Translations under genes and position numbers: made by a program | Shown here: piece by piece, positions 38,201 through 48,126 of the stretch | Numbering within the stretch: position 1 is the stretch's first letter | Layout: every line of letters starts with the position of its first letter | Assembly (NCBI RefSeq): GCF_029931775.1 | Contig: NC_079332.1 | Span: 19,475,803 to 19,539,802 of the forward strand | From: Euleptes europaea | Taxonomy: Eukaryota > Chordata > Lepidosauria > Squamata > Sphaerodactylidae | Length of the DNA stretch: 64,000 nucleotides | Direction of reading: 5' to 3' | The notes under the pieces: generated by a model | Told to the model about the DNA's origin: nothing | Seen by the model: only the letters and a program-made list of their open reading frames with translations | Database searches by the model: none

Positions 38201-41200
38201 GACTGGGTTTGTTTCCCCGCTCCTACACACAAAGCCTGCTGGGTGACCTTGGGCAAATCACAGCTCTCTCAGCCCCACATGACCCAAAGCAGGGTGCATC
38301 TTTCTCTTCTGCCTCTTGCTCTGGTGCAGGTCAAGGGGCCCTTCGTCCCATGGCAGGTGGTCCGAGACATCATGCATGCCAGCTTCGAAGAATCCTTGGA
38401 TAAGACGTCTCATTCAGTTGGAAGAAGAGCCCGCTACATTGTCAAGAACCCACAAACCAACCTCAATTACAAGTGAGATCTCTTTTGCTTGCAGCGTCAC
38501 TTAGCACGGGGTCCCCGGCATGGTGCCCGTGGGTGCAGTGGTGCCCACCAACTCCTTTCCTGGCACCCACCAAGTGTTTTTAGAAAGTGGGCAGGGCGTG
38601 CCCAGCAGGGCTTCTGATTGGCCACTACAGTTGGGTGGTGGGTCCTCTTTTGTGCAGACCCTCCCTCCTTCAGCTGGGGAAATAGGGAAGGGGGTAAGGT
38701 TTCCTGCAGGAAGGACCGTTCCCCAAACGACCCGCAGCGTCCTGCTGAAGAGGTGCGCCGTGTCTCTGCCGCAGGGTGTGTCTGGCTGAAGTCTACCAAG
38801 ACAGAGCACTGATTGAGGATTTCATGAGCCGGAAGAACAACTACCAGGACCCCAAGGTGAGGGAGTCCCCAGAGGCGCACGTGGGAGAAGCAGGCGGGGC
38901 TTGTCCTCTCCTCCCCCCCTTCCGTTTCCACCTACGCTTGGGCTGGACTGTTGGCGTGGGGGGGGGGACATCAGAAGGAGCCTCACCCTGCTCACAGGGC
39001 TTCCTTCCCCAGACAACGCACCCAGAGTATGGCGTCAGGCACCTGAGCAGAAGTATATGCCAGGGTCCTGATCCCTGCTGGAGGGCCCAGCGCCCCTCCA
39101 GTGAGACTCCTCGGGGGGGGGGGGGAGGATGCTGCCTCCCTGCCCTCCAGCAGTCCCCTGTGTGATCGGGTCCCCTGAGGTGAGACTGAGCAGAGGTGGG
39201 TTAGGGCTCCTTAGGCACTCTGAGGAAGGGGGCAGCAGACCCCTTGCTTCCCTTCCAGCCACGACGTGCTTCTTGCATTTACAGCCATAGAATCACAGAG
39301 TGGGAAGGGACCACCAGGGTTTTCTAGTCCAGCCCCCTGCACAATGCAAGAAATTCACAACTGCCTCCCCCCGCCACACCCCCAGTGACCCCGAAAGATG
39401 GCCAAGGTGCCCTCCCTCTCATCATCTGCCTAAGGTCGTAGAATCAGCATTGCTGTCAGATATCCATCGAGCCTCTGCTTAAAAACCTCCCAAGGAAGCC
39501 TGTCCCACTGAGGAACTGCTCTGTTAGAAAATTCTTCCTAATGTCTAGACGGAAACTCTTTTGATTTAATTTCAACCCGTTGGTTCTGGTCCGACCTTCT
39601 GGGGCAACAGAAAATAACTCGGCACCCTCCTCTCTATGACAGCCCTTCAAGTCCTTGAAGATGGTTCTGTTAAAATCTTAATAAAATATTTGGGGGGGAA
39701 AAGAAGAAGATGGTTCTCCTATCCCCTCTCAGTCTTCTCCTCTGCAGGCTAAACATCCCCAGCTCCTTCAACCTTTCCTCATAGGACTTTCTCCCATCAC
39801 AGAAGATTTGGGGGGGGGGCAGGGGGAGTCACCTGCCCAACTGCCAGCCTCAACAGCCTTGCTGAGCTTAACCAAGGTGGCCACGATGGCCAGATGCAGC
39901 AGGGAAGTCCCAGCAGCAGCGGAGGCGGGCACGCAGGGAGGGTTGGGGGTCCTGACTTGGCACAGTGCCAGCAAGCCTGCTTACCAGTTGGCACGGATGA
40001 CCCGATAGGCTGTTGCCACGTCTGCCACTGGGGACGGGCAGAGGCCCCTTGGTCGCTTTCCCCTTCCTGGCCAACTGAGGGCCCTTCATTCCACTCTGGC
40101 GTGATGTGGTGCTCTCCCCTTGTTTTGGAAGACGTGCGCGGAAGAATTTAAGGAGTTTGTGGACAGACTGAAGGTGAAGTTCAGCTCCACCCTGGGGAAT
40201 CCCCGGCCGGCCATTCCAGACACTCTGGAGGAGCTCTTCCGCAGGTATATCCCCCCCTCCCCTCTGCAGGGCCGTGGGCAGAGCCGGCTTTCTCTGGGGC
40301 GGCTGCCTTCCGTGGAGCCAGAGCCGTTGCAAAGAAAGGCTGCCACCATGAGGACGGCTCTGCAGTGTCTGCAGGGAGGCCTGTGCAGCCACCAGGCAGA
40401 GGGGGCCTCGCTGCACGACCCCTCCAGGCCAAGATGCTCTTCCCTTGGGCCAGAGGAGCCCCCCTCCCAGAGGCCACCTTAGCTGCAGCGGAGCTCAGAG
40501 CAAGGTGGAGCCTCCCGCCGAGCCTTCTTCCCAACGACCGGGTGGAGGGTCCCCTTGGAGGGCTGAAGCGGCCCTTCATCTCAGAGCCCCTCTCCCCCGC
40601 CTCCTGGCATTCGGCCACGGAAGCAGCCCCCCCTCTCCCTTAGCCAGAGCGGTGCTTCCTGGGCAAAAAGGTGCCCTTGGTCTGCAACCTGTTCTCTTCC
40701 TTCCCCCCCGTCCAGGTTTCGAGTTCTGGCAATTGGAGATGAAACCAGCCACAGCAAGAAGGAGGACGGGCTCAGCAGGTGAGGCCGCCAAGAAGCCCTG
40801 TGGGGAGAAGACTCCACTGCAGAAGCTGCGCTCTCCTCCAAGGCTGGCTGGCTGGCTGGCTTTTGGGGAGTTGGATTGAGATTTCAGGTCGTAGGAGGCT
40901 TGGACAATTTAGGGATTTTTGTTACAAATATTACATCTTTGATATATTACAGGACCTTGGGATGGAGAAGAGACAGGCTAAAGGTCCTCTTAATAAACAA
41001 GATGTGCTATGTCAACCCACTTAACGCTAAATTTGACCTACACAGAGGCAGTGAAGAGAAGCCACAGGTGGAGCCCCCCCCCCCCCAGATTCGAGCAGGG
41101 GTCGCACTGCAAATGCCTGTCGGGCAGGCCGTGAATGAAGGACGGCTTCCCCTTAAAAATGAAACAGCTGAGATGCGCGCATCAATTGCAAAATGTGGAC

Positions 41201-44200
41201 ACAGGTGGCACCCCTCTCAGCAGCCAGATTTGGCGGGGGGGGGGGGTCAGCATTGAGCAGACCTCCTTGCCCCTCCATGCAGCCAGTAAAGCAGAATCAA
41301 TAAGGCCTCACACAGATACCTGCTTGTCTCTTCCAGTGCATGTCCTGTAGCAGGAATACCAGTTTTTGTGGCAGGGGTAGTTATAGGCAGCTGGGGCGGT
41401 GGGCTGACTGTCGCAGGGACCTTGCAACTTCTGAGTCCTGCATGTATTTCTTGAGCAAGTAACGCACACTGCTCTTGAGCTGCTAGGAGAAAGCAGTCTC
41501 CCCGCCTGAGGTCAGTGTGTGTGTCATCTGCCTGTGTGGGGCTGGGGCCTGCCTCTGGCCTGCCACCCCCCATTCTCCCCGTAATGGGCCTCTCTGTCCC
41601 TTTCACAGCGTGGTTGACATCCACTTCCTGGTGCTGCAGAACCTGATCCAGAGCACCCTGGCCCTCTCGGACAGCCAGATGAAGTCCTGCCAGTCCTTCC
41701 AGGTAGGAGAAGGCGGGGGGAGGATTCTCAGCAACAGACACAGGCATAAATTCCCCTAAATAGTAGATATTAAATGCCGATAAGGATTTGGAGGGGGTAG
41801 AAGGAAGCCTCCTTGGAAGCGCAGATCGGAGTCATTGACACGCGCGGGTTTTCCACAGGAGCCGCGCAGAGCAGCTCTGAATCCCCTTTTCCAAGAAGGA
41901 AATCCACTTCAGAGCTAAAGGGCCCTGCCGGCCAGGGCCTGAACACATGAAACTGCCTTATCTTATACTGAATCAGACCCTTGGTCCATCAAAGTCAGTA
42001 TTGTCTGCTCAGACCGGCAGCAGCGGCTCTCCAGGGTCTCAGGCAGATAAAGGTCTTTCAAGTCATCCACTTGCCTGGTCCCTTTAACTGGAGATGCTGC
42101 TGGGGATTGAACCTGGGACCTCCTGCATGCCAAGCAGATGCCCTGCCACTGTGCCACAGCCCCTCCCCTTGACGGCCGCATGTGTTTGCAGACCTTCCGC
42201 CTGTACCGGGAGTATCGGGATGACATTCTGGTGAAAGCTTTCTTGGATTGTCAGCGGAAAAGCCTGGTGAACCGTCGGCGGGGCAATCACACCCTGGGGC
42301 CCCGGAAGAGTCGGGCGCTGCCTTTTGTGCCCATGTCCTACCAGCTCTCTCAGAGCTACTACAGGTAAAAGTGTGCAGTGCCCCCTCCTGCCCTGACTCC
42401 TGGCTGTGTCTGGGAGAGTATCCCAACCACAGCCTCCTCCCCCCCGGTGGGCCATGGAAAGGGTTCTCTGCCAGTCCCAGCTGGTCCAGACTGGCTGGAC
42501 AACAGGAAGCAGAGAGAAGGGCAGGTAAACGGGCAAGTCTCCCAGTGGTGGGGAGCGAGGCGTGGGATCCCAGAAGGACCAGTATAGGGACCTGTCCTGT
42601 TTAATTGGTTCACAGATTATCTGGCATTGGGGGTGAGCGGCATAGTGGCTACATTTGCAGAATTCTAAATGTAAAAATCTATGCCAGTGAGGTCTGTACT
42701 GCTGGAGGCTGAGAGGGAAAGAGACCTTAGGGTTTGGGGGATGAAAATGTCGCCTCCGTGTGCAGCAGATGGTGACAAAGGAAGCTCTAGTCGGGACTGG
42801 AAATGAACTCACTGGGGGTATCGTAACGCCCCCTCTTGTGCATCTTCATTTATAACACTGTACCGTTCTGCTTTCTGCACCTCAAAAAAGAGACTGCAGA
42901 GCTAGGAAAAGTGCAAAAGGGAGCCCTGCCACCATGGCCCAGGGGCTTGGTCACCCGGCCTGTGAAGAGAGGCCAAAGGGTCGGGGGGCTTTTCAGTTTA
43001 GTTGTGCCCACAGAGAAAATTTTGCTCCCTCCTCTAGTACTAGAACTCAGGATCACTAATGAAGTTGGTGGGCAAATAGGTTCGGGACGGGTAAAAGGAG
43101 CCCAGACTTCACTCAACGCATAACTGAATGGTGGAATTCATCGTGAGCAGAGGCGGTTTTGGCCATGAGGGCAGATGGCTGCGATAAAGGTGGACCTGGC
43201 TGCTTCCTGGGGGTGGGGGGGAGAGGTCGTTCAGTGGCTGCCAGCCACGAAGTCAGACGAAAGGGAACCTCCACATCCAGAGGCAGCAGACCTCTAGATA
43301 ACCGTGGGAGGAGGCTGCAGCAGGAGAAGGGGATAGAGGATACTAAACTGCCCTGCCCTTCTCTTCCCAGACCCCGTCCCAGTCTGCCAGTGGAGACACG
43401 CAGGGTCTCCTCCCCCCCCCCCGCCCCACTGCTATGCTCAAGGTCCGTCCAGCCAGGAGAGCAGCCAGCGAGGGTGTCACTCAGCCCCCCCCCGTCTGTT
43501 TCCCGCCCCCTCCAGGCTGTTCACGTGGCGTTTCCCCAGCACTCTCTGCAGCGAGGCGTACCAGTGTCTCCTGAAGCTCAAGGAAGCTGGCGAGCAGGAT
43601 CAGCCGGCTCGCTTTTCTTTCAAGGACCAAGACGACCCGCCTGCCTCGGAGATGGTGACCTTTCCTCTGGACGGGCCAGGGGGCTTTTGCGCCGCCATCC
43701 TGGCCCTCTTCTCTCTTGGCTTGGTGTCTGTGGACGTGACGATCCCAGAGCAGATCGTGGTGGTGGACAGCACCATGGTAGAGAACGAAGTCATCAAAAG
43801 GTGTGCCTTGGCAAGCGGGTGACCTGAGGGGATGTGCCGCCTTTCCCCCAGTGGCTTCCCAGACCCACAAAGCCAGCTCCAGCCTCCCAGTGAGGGAGCA
43901 CTTGAGTCCAACCGGTCCCAGAGGTGTGAGGGTCCTTCCCTGTGGACAGCTGAAATAACAACCCCCTCTCCATACTGGCAACCCAAGGAATGGGTTCCCA
44001 TCTAAAAATGTGGGCCATAAAATGCCTGCAGGAGCCCCGTGGCGCAGAGTGTTAAGCTGCAGTATTGCAGTCAAAAGCTCTGCTCACGACCTGAGTTCGA
44101 TCCCAACGGAAGTTGGTTTCAGGTAGCCGGCTCAAGGTTGACTCAGCCTTCCATCCTTCCGAGGTCGGTGAAATGAGTACCCAGCTTGCTGGGGGTAAAG

Positions 44201-47200
44201 GGAAGATGACTGGGGAAGGCACTGGCAAACCACCCCGCAAACAAAATCTGCCTTGGAAACGTCGGGATGTGATGTCACCCCATGGGTCAGGAATGACCCG
44301 GTGCTTGCACAGGGGACCTTTACCTTTACCTTTTTAAAATGTCTGCAGAAATGACAGGCGAAGTGATGGAAAACTTGGCGGGGGGGGGTAGATTGCTCGC
44401 CCGCTTCGGGAAGGGGTTTTGGAGGGGAACGCTAAGAGAGGCAGAGGGTGCCGCTTAGCACTGTGATACTGGCTGTCCACTTCAGCTCCTGTGTCCTCCT
44501 TACAGTTTGGGGAAGGAGGGCGTGGAGGAAGAGGAGGAGGAAGAGGAGGACTTGGATGAGAGCGCTGCCAACAAGCCCCGCATAGAGGTGAAGGCCCGCC
44601 AGGCCTCGCACACCAACTACCTGCTCATGCGAGGCTATTACTCCCCGGGCATCGTCAGCACCCGGAACCTGAGCCCTACAGACAACATCGTCGTCAATTC
44701 CTGCCAAGTGAAAGTGAAGCTGAGGGAGACCCCTGCTTGGGATGGCTTCCTGGGCCGAGGTCAGTCTGAGGCTCCCGGCTTCATCCAGGGGGCAGGAACC
44801 CCGCCTGTGGGGTGTGGTTTGTGGGGGCCCTCCCCTGTTCCCTGCCCCCTCTGTCGGCTGAAACGCCCAATGGGCTGGGTTTTCAGATCCGCTGGACCTG
44901 GTGAGCCTGCCTGTCGGAGCCTCCTGCCTGCCCAAGTCCTTCACACGGCTCATCACCATCCAGGAGGAGGCGGCGACGGCGGAGGAGCAGCTTCTGCTTC
45001 GGTCCCTGGAGCATCGTGGTTACAGCGCCAGAGAGCTTGCTGCCGTCATTGAGCTCTACGAGGCCATCCAGGCCGCTTCCCACTTTGGGGTGAACGGGAG
45101 CGACCTGGCCAGGCAGTTCCAGCACTACGAGGATGCTGGTGTCGACTGCACCCGGCTCTTGCAGGTGAGTTGGGGCCCGGTCCAGCAGGCCGTGTGGAGG
45201 GCACTGTCCCCTCTGTGAAGGACGAGCCGCTCTCCACGGGTGCTGCCGAGGCTGCCTGCAGCCAACAGTTTGTATCTGTTCCCCTCCTTTAGGACCTGCT
45301 TGACCTGGAGCAGGTGTTGGAAGTGGGGGGCCACACCACTCGGCTGGTGGCAAGGAAATGTGCCAGGCCATGGCTCTTGCATTCCGTGTCTCTCGAGGAG
45401 GACGTTGGCAAGAGTCTGAAAAGCAGAGTGACCCAGAGGGAGCCTGCTGAACAGGGCAGGGAGCTGCAGCGGAAAAGCCCCGCCTCCCCTCCGCCGGCAG
45501 AGCCAGAGCCAGCAAGGAAAAGGCAAAAGACGGAGCCGGACAAGAAGGGGGGTGGGAACGAGGCCTCCCAAAGCGAGGCCTGTCTGGGGGGAGGAGCAGG
45601 CGATCCCCTTCGAGATGCCGCCGGCTGCACCTCTGCTGTGGCAGGAGAGGACGAAGGCGCTTTGCAAGGATCCGGCGTGGCCTCAGAGGAAGGGATCGGT
45701 GCCTCTGGGGGGAAAGCCGACACACAGAACAGCCAGCAAGGATTGGGCTGCAGAAATCCTGCTGGGGAACCTCGAGGGGAAGATCTGTCACAGCCGGAAG
45801 GCCCTGGCGGCTCCAGCGGTGCGTGAGCAATCTCCAAGTTCCAAGTTCAAGTTCCCCCCGCTAGGCGATCAAGGGGATGGCTAGCAGGGATAATAGCAGA
45901 GGTCACCTGGCCCCCAACTCTGCCCTCTTGCTCAGATCCAGGAGCCAACCTGCCTCCTCTTTTACACTGGCCCAGAGGCTTCTGCCAGACTGTGTGGGTG
46001 GACAACTGGCACCCTTTCCCCGCAACCGGGCCATGTGGGGCATGTGCTGCCAGCTTCCTCTTGTGTGATCAGTGCTTCTGCTCTTGGCTGATGGCCCTTT
46101 TACGCAGCCTCCCCTTGGCTGTCGCCACGTTTTTAACCGCTGTGGCAATTCTGAGGTCACACAGAAGAGCAACTGGGCAGGAAATGGGTGGTTTGGCTCT
46201 TAGCGCTGATGGTGTGCTCTGGTCTGTCCCTAGAGTGCGCCACAGAGAACGTCATGCAGGCGGAAGAGGAACGGTGAGTGTGCAGAACAGATCCAGACTA
46301 AAATGGCAGTTTCAACCAATGTCCCTCTCAGCTGCAGATCCCTCTCCCCCCCCCCCCGTCTCATTCTTCTCTCCCAGAGGCAGCGTTATGCGGAGCTCAG
46401 GAGGAGACAGGAAAGCTCCATTGTGCCACTGGAAAATTTTAGTCTGGCTCTGACCCATAGGCCGAGAGAGGCCTGTTTCTTAACATGAACGGGCACGGAG
46501 GCCAGCAATGCTGTGACCCGCTGGTCCCTCTCCCGTGGCAGAAACCCCAAAGAACCTTGTGTCTATTTCCCTCCAGCCAGGCCTGTGCTTTGTAGAACGG
46601 CTGCCTGGCAAACGGGTGGTGCTTGGTGGTCCTCTTCCCCTCTCCCCCCACTCCTCCTCCTCTGCCCTCTAAGCCCATCCAGAAGCTGGATTGCACAGAA
46701 TTTGCAGGTGTGCAAAACAAAACATGCCCCACAGGTGTCGGGGCTGAGTATGTTCTTTGCCTGCACTCTGCAAGAGTCAAGGAGAGCCAGCGCGGTGTCG
46801 TGATTAAGAGCGATGGTTTGGAGCTGTGGACTCTGATCTGGAGAACCGGGTTTGATTCCCCACTCCTCCACATGAGCGGTGGAGGCTAATCTGGTGAACT
46901 GGATTTGTTTCCCCACTCCTACACATGAAGCCAGCTGGGTGACCTTGGGCTAATCACAGCTCTCTCATCCCCACCTCCCTCACAGGGTGTCTGTTGTGGG
47001 GAGGGGAAGGGAAGGCGATTGTAAGTCGGTTTCATTCTGCCTTACGTGGTAGAGAAAGTTGGGATATAAAAACCAATTCCTCTTCTTTGCAATGAGAAAA
47101 CAAAAAAATCACTGAGGTGAGAATCTGAATACCCAGAAGCACAAGTTGCCCCATAAGAGCCACATGACAGGTTTTACGCCCTGGCTTTACGTAGCAATAC

Positions 47201-48047
47201 GAAAGGGGTCTTAGCGTCAGCCCTGGCTGGAGGCAGAACAGTTGGCAAGCGGTGCAGGCGCTGAACGGGGATCGCCTGACCAGTGCAGTGACCGTGAGCC
47301 TCGGGCACCGTGGGAATTTGAACCTGCATCTCCCAGAGCCTGACCCGGCCGCCCTTTCTCCCCCACAGAGCAAGTGGGAACACCTACTTTGTCGGGCGTC
47401 CCTGGCGCATTGTGGATGGCAGCCTGAACAAGCCGGTGTGTAAAGGCATCATGGAAGGGGTGCTGTGCCACGTCATGACAAAGCCCGGCATCACGGAGTC
47501 GGCCCTGTGCCACCATTACCTGGGGGTCCTGCAGCCCATGGCGCTCCTGGAGATCCTGCAGGTGGGTGTGGCCACCCGGCACCAGGCGGGTCCCTTTGCC
47601 CAGAGCTCCCTGCGCGTGACAATCAGCAGCTGGGGAGGACTCCCGGTGCACCTGGGCAGAGGGAAGACGGTGCCCTGCCCCAGGAGGTGCCACCTGAAAG
47701 GCCCCGCTGGGGCGTAACAACAAATGCGCAGTCCTGGGCTGCTATGTTGCGAAAAAGAGCTTCTGGGACAGCGGCTGCCAACCTTTTAAGATTTTATTTA
47801 TGTTAAATAAAATATGATGACTATTGATTCTTTACTGCAGGGCCTGGAAGCACTGGGCTGCATCCGGAAATTCTGCCTGAAGCAGCAGCAGGTGCCCTCC
47901 CTCTTCTCACGGCCCCCGCTGGAGGAGGAAGTGGCTCGCCCCAAGCTGGGTGAGGCCCCCGTCGCCTTCTACGAGCCAACAGTGGCCTGCACCCTGCAGA
48001 TGGGCCGCGTGTTCCCCTACGAACTGAACTGGAGCAAGTGGGTGTAG
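14207..48047 (+). CDS. GTF3C1: GTF3C1, TFIIIC subunit 1 (TFIIIC220), complete
   Basis: Largest TFIIIC subunit; it binds the B box of tRNA-type promoters and recruits TFIIIB and Pol III in the nucleus (family knowledge). Exons: 14207-14427, 15019-15228, 16018-16191, 16823-16966, 17172-17268, 17985-18108, 19654-19812, 20307-20422, 20530-20857, 21808-22019, 23676-23818, 24382-24535, 26790-26893, 27180-27343, 27448-27723, 29292-29437, 29757-29854, 31480-31576, 33081-33258, 33417-33564, 34192-34327, 36306-36387, 37275-37466, 37848-38005, 38330-38472, 38775-38856, 40132-40244, 40716-40778, 41609-41702, 42192-42364, 43516-43800, 44506-44759, 44887-45164, 45293-45818, 46234-46273, 47369-47561, 47841-48047. 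Total 2,103 residues (human 2,109). A B-block winged helix lies at about 165-250 ([20 protein letters not shown]). Acidic runs lie near 345, 487-494 and 1612, and a Lys/Arg-rich segment near 1206-1234. Start [19 protein letters not shown]; end NWSKWV. Exon 13 appears to use a GC donor. Confidence 0.97.
15500..15790 (-). mobile_element. Degenerate CR1-like 3' fragment
   Basis: On the minus strand, remnants of the CR1 C-terminal coding tail and 3' region resemble the better preserved copy at 35374-35864 (a GHPVKLTGQ-like string against GHLLKLEGE). Low similarity, hence uncertain. Confidence 0.4.
17300..17505 (+). mobile_element. Degenerate CR1-like 3' fragment
   Basis: Shares phrases such as gattcctggaggagaggtcc and ggctactggcc with the CR1 3' copy at 22100-22480. 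Sits in a GTF3C1 intron. Confidence 0.5.
18190..18780. other. AT-rich block in a GTF3C1 intron
   Basis: About 590 bp with sharply lower GC than all neighbours. No coding frame and no repeat family that I recognise. It could be an old AT-rich transposon fragment or unique DNA. Confidence 0.45.
19260..19520 (-). mobile_element. 5S rRNA-derived SINE (SINE3 type)
   Basis: The plus strand reads gtgccattaagtcgcagctg early, then tcccatccaagcactaacta and gggccaaccctacttacctt. The latter is the reverse complement of the 5S rRNA internal promoter region, so this is a reverse-oriented 5S-headed SINE as described in lizards and tuatara. The 5S part is degenerate; it is not a 5S gene. Confidence 0.7.
20930..21315 (+). 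other. GTF3C1 intron sequence
   Basis: No exon or classified repeat between exon 9 and the SINE at 21320. Confidence 0.35.
21320..21505 (+). mobile_element. tRNA-derived SINE, family B
   Basis: Head ggctgtggctcagtggtaga (A box) and ggttcaatccccggc (B box), then the family body (tctgagtagacaatactgac). Other copies lie at 28846, 29058, 35000, 41942, 49138, 54215 and 56004. Confidence 0.8.
21526..21787 (-). mobile_element. 5'-truncated LINE fragment with 13-bp target duplication
   Basis: AT-rich 262-bp insert flanked by perfect direct repeats ACACGTATTTCTT (21513-21525 and 21788-21800). The minus strand keeps an open frame with [19 protein letters not shown] and [16 protein letters not shown]-like residues, looking like the C-terminus of a LINE ORF, then a stop and an AT-rich end. 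The family is unassigned. It lies 20 bp upstream of GTF3C1 exon 10. Confidence 0.6.
22100..22480 (+). mobile_element. CR1-type LINE 3' fragment
   Basis: Forward-oriented 3' end with ggaaattcttctttgtacaa, gtggaattttctgcc and ctggactcgatggaccctca, typical of CR1 3' regions. In a GTF3C1 intron. Confidence 0.75.
22482..22978 (+). mobile_element. CR1 LINE 3' copy interrupted by a hAT MITE
   Basis: CR1 sequence from the ORF tail (gagggcagggagctgttcct) to the terminal octamers (ctatgattctgtgatca). It is split by the 195-bp DNA transposon at 22705-22899 and otherwise continuous, so the CR1 is older. Confidence 0.8.
22705..22899. mobile_element. hAT-type MITE (195 bp)
   Basis: Terminal inverted repeats CAGAGGTTCCCAAA and TTTGGGAAACTCTG (12 of 14 matching), flanked by 8-bp duplications CTGTAGGC and CTCTAGGC (7 of 8). 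No coding capacity. These features define a non-autonomous hAT element. Confidence 0.8.
22979..23110 (+). mobile_element. CR1-type 3' end fragment
   Basis: Repeats the ending of the 22100-22480 copy (gttggccaccgtgtgagac, actagatggaccctcact). A third, weaker trace follows near 23415-23570. Confidence 0.6.
24582..24601. repeat. (TAG)n microsatellite
   Basis: Six to seven TAG units, apparently the tail of a reverse-oriented retroelement end (atcttttatttatactccg follows) into which the Penelope-like element later inserted. Confidence 0.8.
24737..24779 (-). ncRNA. Hammerhead-ribozyme-like motif in the left PLE terminal repeat
   Basis: Same 43-base motif on the opposite strand, differing from the right copy by one base (GAAATGTC instead of GAAACGTC), which converts a stem III C-G pair to a tolerated U-G wobble. 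Confidence 0.55.
26128..26170 (+). ncRNA. Hammerhead-ribozyme-like motif in the right PLE terminal repeat
   Basis: Order of parts: TCCT, conserved CTGAAGA (CUGANGA), a GCC...GGC stem-loop with one unpaired T, GAAA, CGTC, AGGA. TCCT and AGGA form a 4-bp stem I; stem III is only AC/GT, the minimal type described for Penelope-associated ribozymes that cleave as dimers. Activity is inferred, not shown. Confidence 0.6.
27746..28297 (-). mobile_element. CR1 LINE, 3' 550 bp
   Basis: Plus strand starts with gaatcatagactcacagagt (CR1 end); the minus strand keeps a 108-codon frame of the CR1 ORF2 C-terminus ([39 protein letters not shown]). In a GTF3C1 intron. Confidence 0.88.
28846..29057 (+). mobile_element. 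tRNA-derived SINE, family B (head truncated)
   Basis: Family-B body and tail from gtggtagatcctctgcttgg to cagtataaggcagcccca. It is followed at once by a second copy in the same orientation. Confidence 0.8.
29058..29275 (+). mobile_element. tRNA-derived SINE, family B (full length, tandem with the previous)
   Basis: Complete copy from the A-box head to the ttcatgtg end; it ends 17 bases before GTF3C1 exon 16. Confidence 0.85.
29880..31470 (+). other. GTF3C1 intron 17, no exon recognised
   Basis: 1.6-kb intron. AT-rich stretches near 29880-29960 and 30710-30830 look like worn interspersed repeats but I cannot assign a family. Confidence 0.35.
32388..32958 (+). mobile_element. CR1 LINE, 3' 570 bp
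   Basis: Forward copy from the ORF2 tail (gcctggagaggagatgactt) through the 3' UTR (gttggactagatgactgtgg) to the terminal region (ccaactctgattctg). In GTF3C1 intron 18. Confidence 0.85.
35000..35165 (-). mobile_element. tRNA-derived SINE, family B (diverged)
   Basis: Reverse copy with tactcagagctctccagggt and the complement of the B-box/A-box head (gattgaacttgggacctcct, ctctgccactaagcc). Confidence 0.7.
35338..36030 (+). mobile_element. tRNA-derived SINE split by a CR1 insertion
   Basis: Head (ccactgtggtgtagtggtta) at 35338-35373 and body (ggatctgggagacccagatt ... tttgaggataaaatgggag) from 35865 belong to one SINE; the CR1 piece at 35374-35864 sits between. A short AGGAT shared at the junction may be the target duplication. 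Confidence 0.65.
35374..35864 (+). mobile_element. CR1-type LINE 3' fragment
   Basis: Forward 3' end keeping an open frame ([38 protein letters not shown]) and the ending gcctttcttatgttctta. The frame is little damaged, so it is younger than the other copies here. Confidence 0.8.
36694..36875. mobile_element. hAT-type MITE (182 bp)
   Basis: Inverted ends CGGGGTGTCAGAC and GTTTGACACCCCTG, flanked by CTTTAAAC and ATTTAAAC (7 of 8 matching), as for hAT. No coding capacity. In GTF3C1 intron 22. Confidence 0.75.
38088..38278 (+). mobile_element. tRNA-derived SINE, family A (3' truncated)
   Basis: Head gccagcgtggtgtagtggtt through gctgggtgaccttgggcaaa; the usual tail is missing. Ends about 50 bp before GTF3C1 exon 25. 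Confidence 0.8.
39288..39783 (-). mobile_element. CR1 LINE 3' copy
   Basis: Plus strand begins catagaatcacagagtggga and continues back to the ORF2 tail. A short A-rich insert with AATAAAAT near 39668-39710 interrupts it. In GTF3C1 intron 26. Confidence 0.8.
40860..41600 (+). other. GTF3C1 intron 28, no exon recognised
   Basis: An AT-rich piece at 40880-41045 is flanked by GC-rich DNA with a C run (41073-41086) and a G run (41234-41245). Probably a worn retroelement, family unknown. Confidence 0.35.
41942..42170 (-). mobile_element. tRNA-derived SINE, family B (full length)
   Basis: Reverse copy from gaacacatgaaactgcctta to cacagcccctcccc. Its head complement ends 21 bp upstream of GTF3C1 exon 30. 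Confidence 0.85.
42560..43340 (+). mobile_element. Long degenerate CR1-type LINE segment
   Basis: Runs through RT-C-terminal-like and 3' UTR-like sequence (gtggaattcatcgtgagcag, ggctgcttcctgg). Many substitutions; exact ends uncertain. In GTF3C1 intron 30. Confidence 0.5.
44032..44335 (+). mobile_element. Sauria-type SINE, complete, with target duplications
   Basis: 304 bp from gagccccgtggcgcagagtg (tRNA-related head, B box gagttcgatccc) to a CTTTACCTTTACC tail typical of SINEs mobilised by BovB. Flanked by AAAATGCCTGCAG and AAAATGTCTGCAG (12 of 13). This family is a squamate marker. Confidence 0.85.
46784..47088 (+). mobile_element. tRNA-derived SINE, family A (full length)
   Basis: Complete forward copy from gagccagcgcggtgtcgtga to ataaaaaccaattcctcttc, in GTF3C1 intron 35. 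Confidence 0.85.
47793..47798 (-). terminator. POLR3K: Candidate POLR3K poly(A) signal (AATAAA on minus strand)
   Basis: The first canonical minus-strand AATAAA downstream of the POLR3K stop lies 329 bases beyond it, inside the last GTF3C1 intron. If used, the POLR3K 3' UTR runs antisense through the whole last GTF3C1 exon. A plus-strand AATAAA sits beside it at 47806-47811. Confidence 0.4.
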
Positions 48048-48066
48048 GGGTGGCAGGCGCCATGTC

Positions 48067-48072
48067 AATAAA
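48067..48072 (+). terminator. GTF3C1: GTF3C1 poly(A) signal AATAAA
   Basis: Canonical AATAAA 20 bases after the GTF3C1 stop codon, giving a 3' UTR of only about 40-50 bases. It lies between the convergent stop codons of GTF3C1 and POLR3K. Confidence 0.85.
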
Positions 48073-48126
48073 GTGACTTAAGGAAGCGGCTTGTACGTCT
48101 TTGGACGAAGGCGCAGCGAGAGCAGC

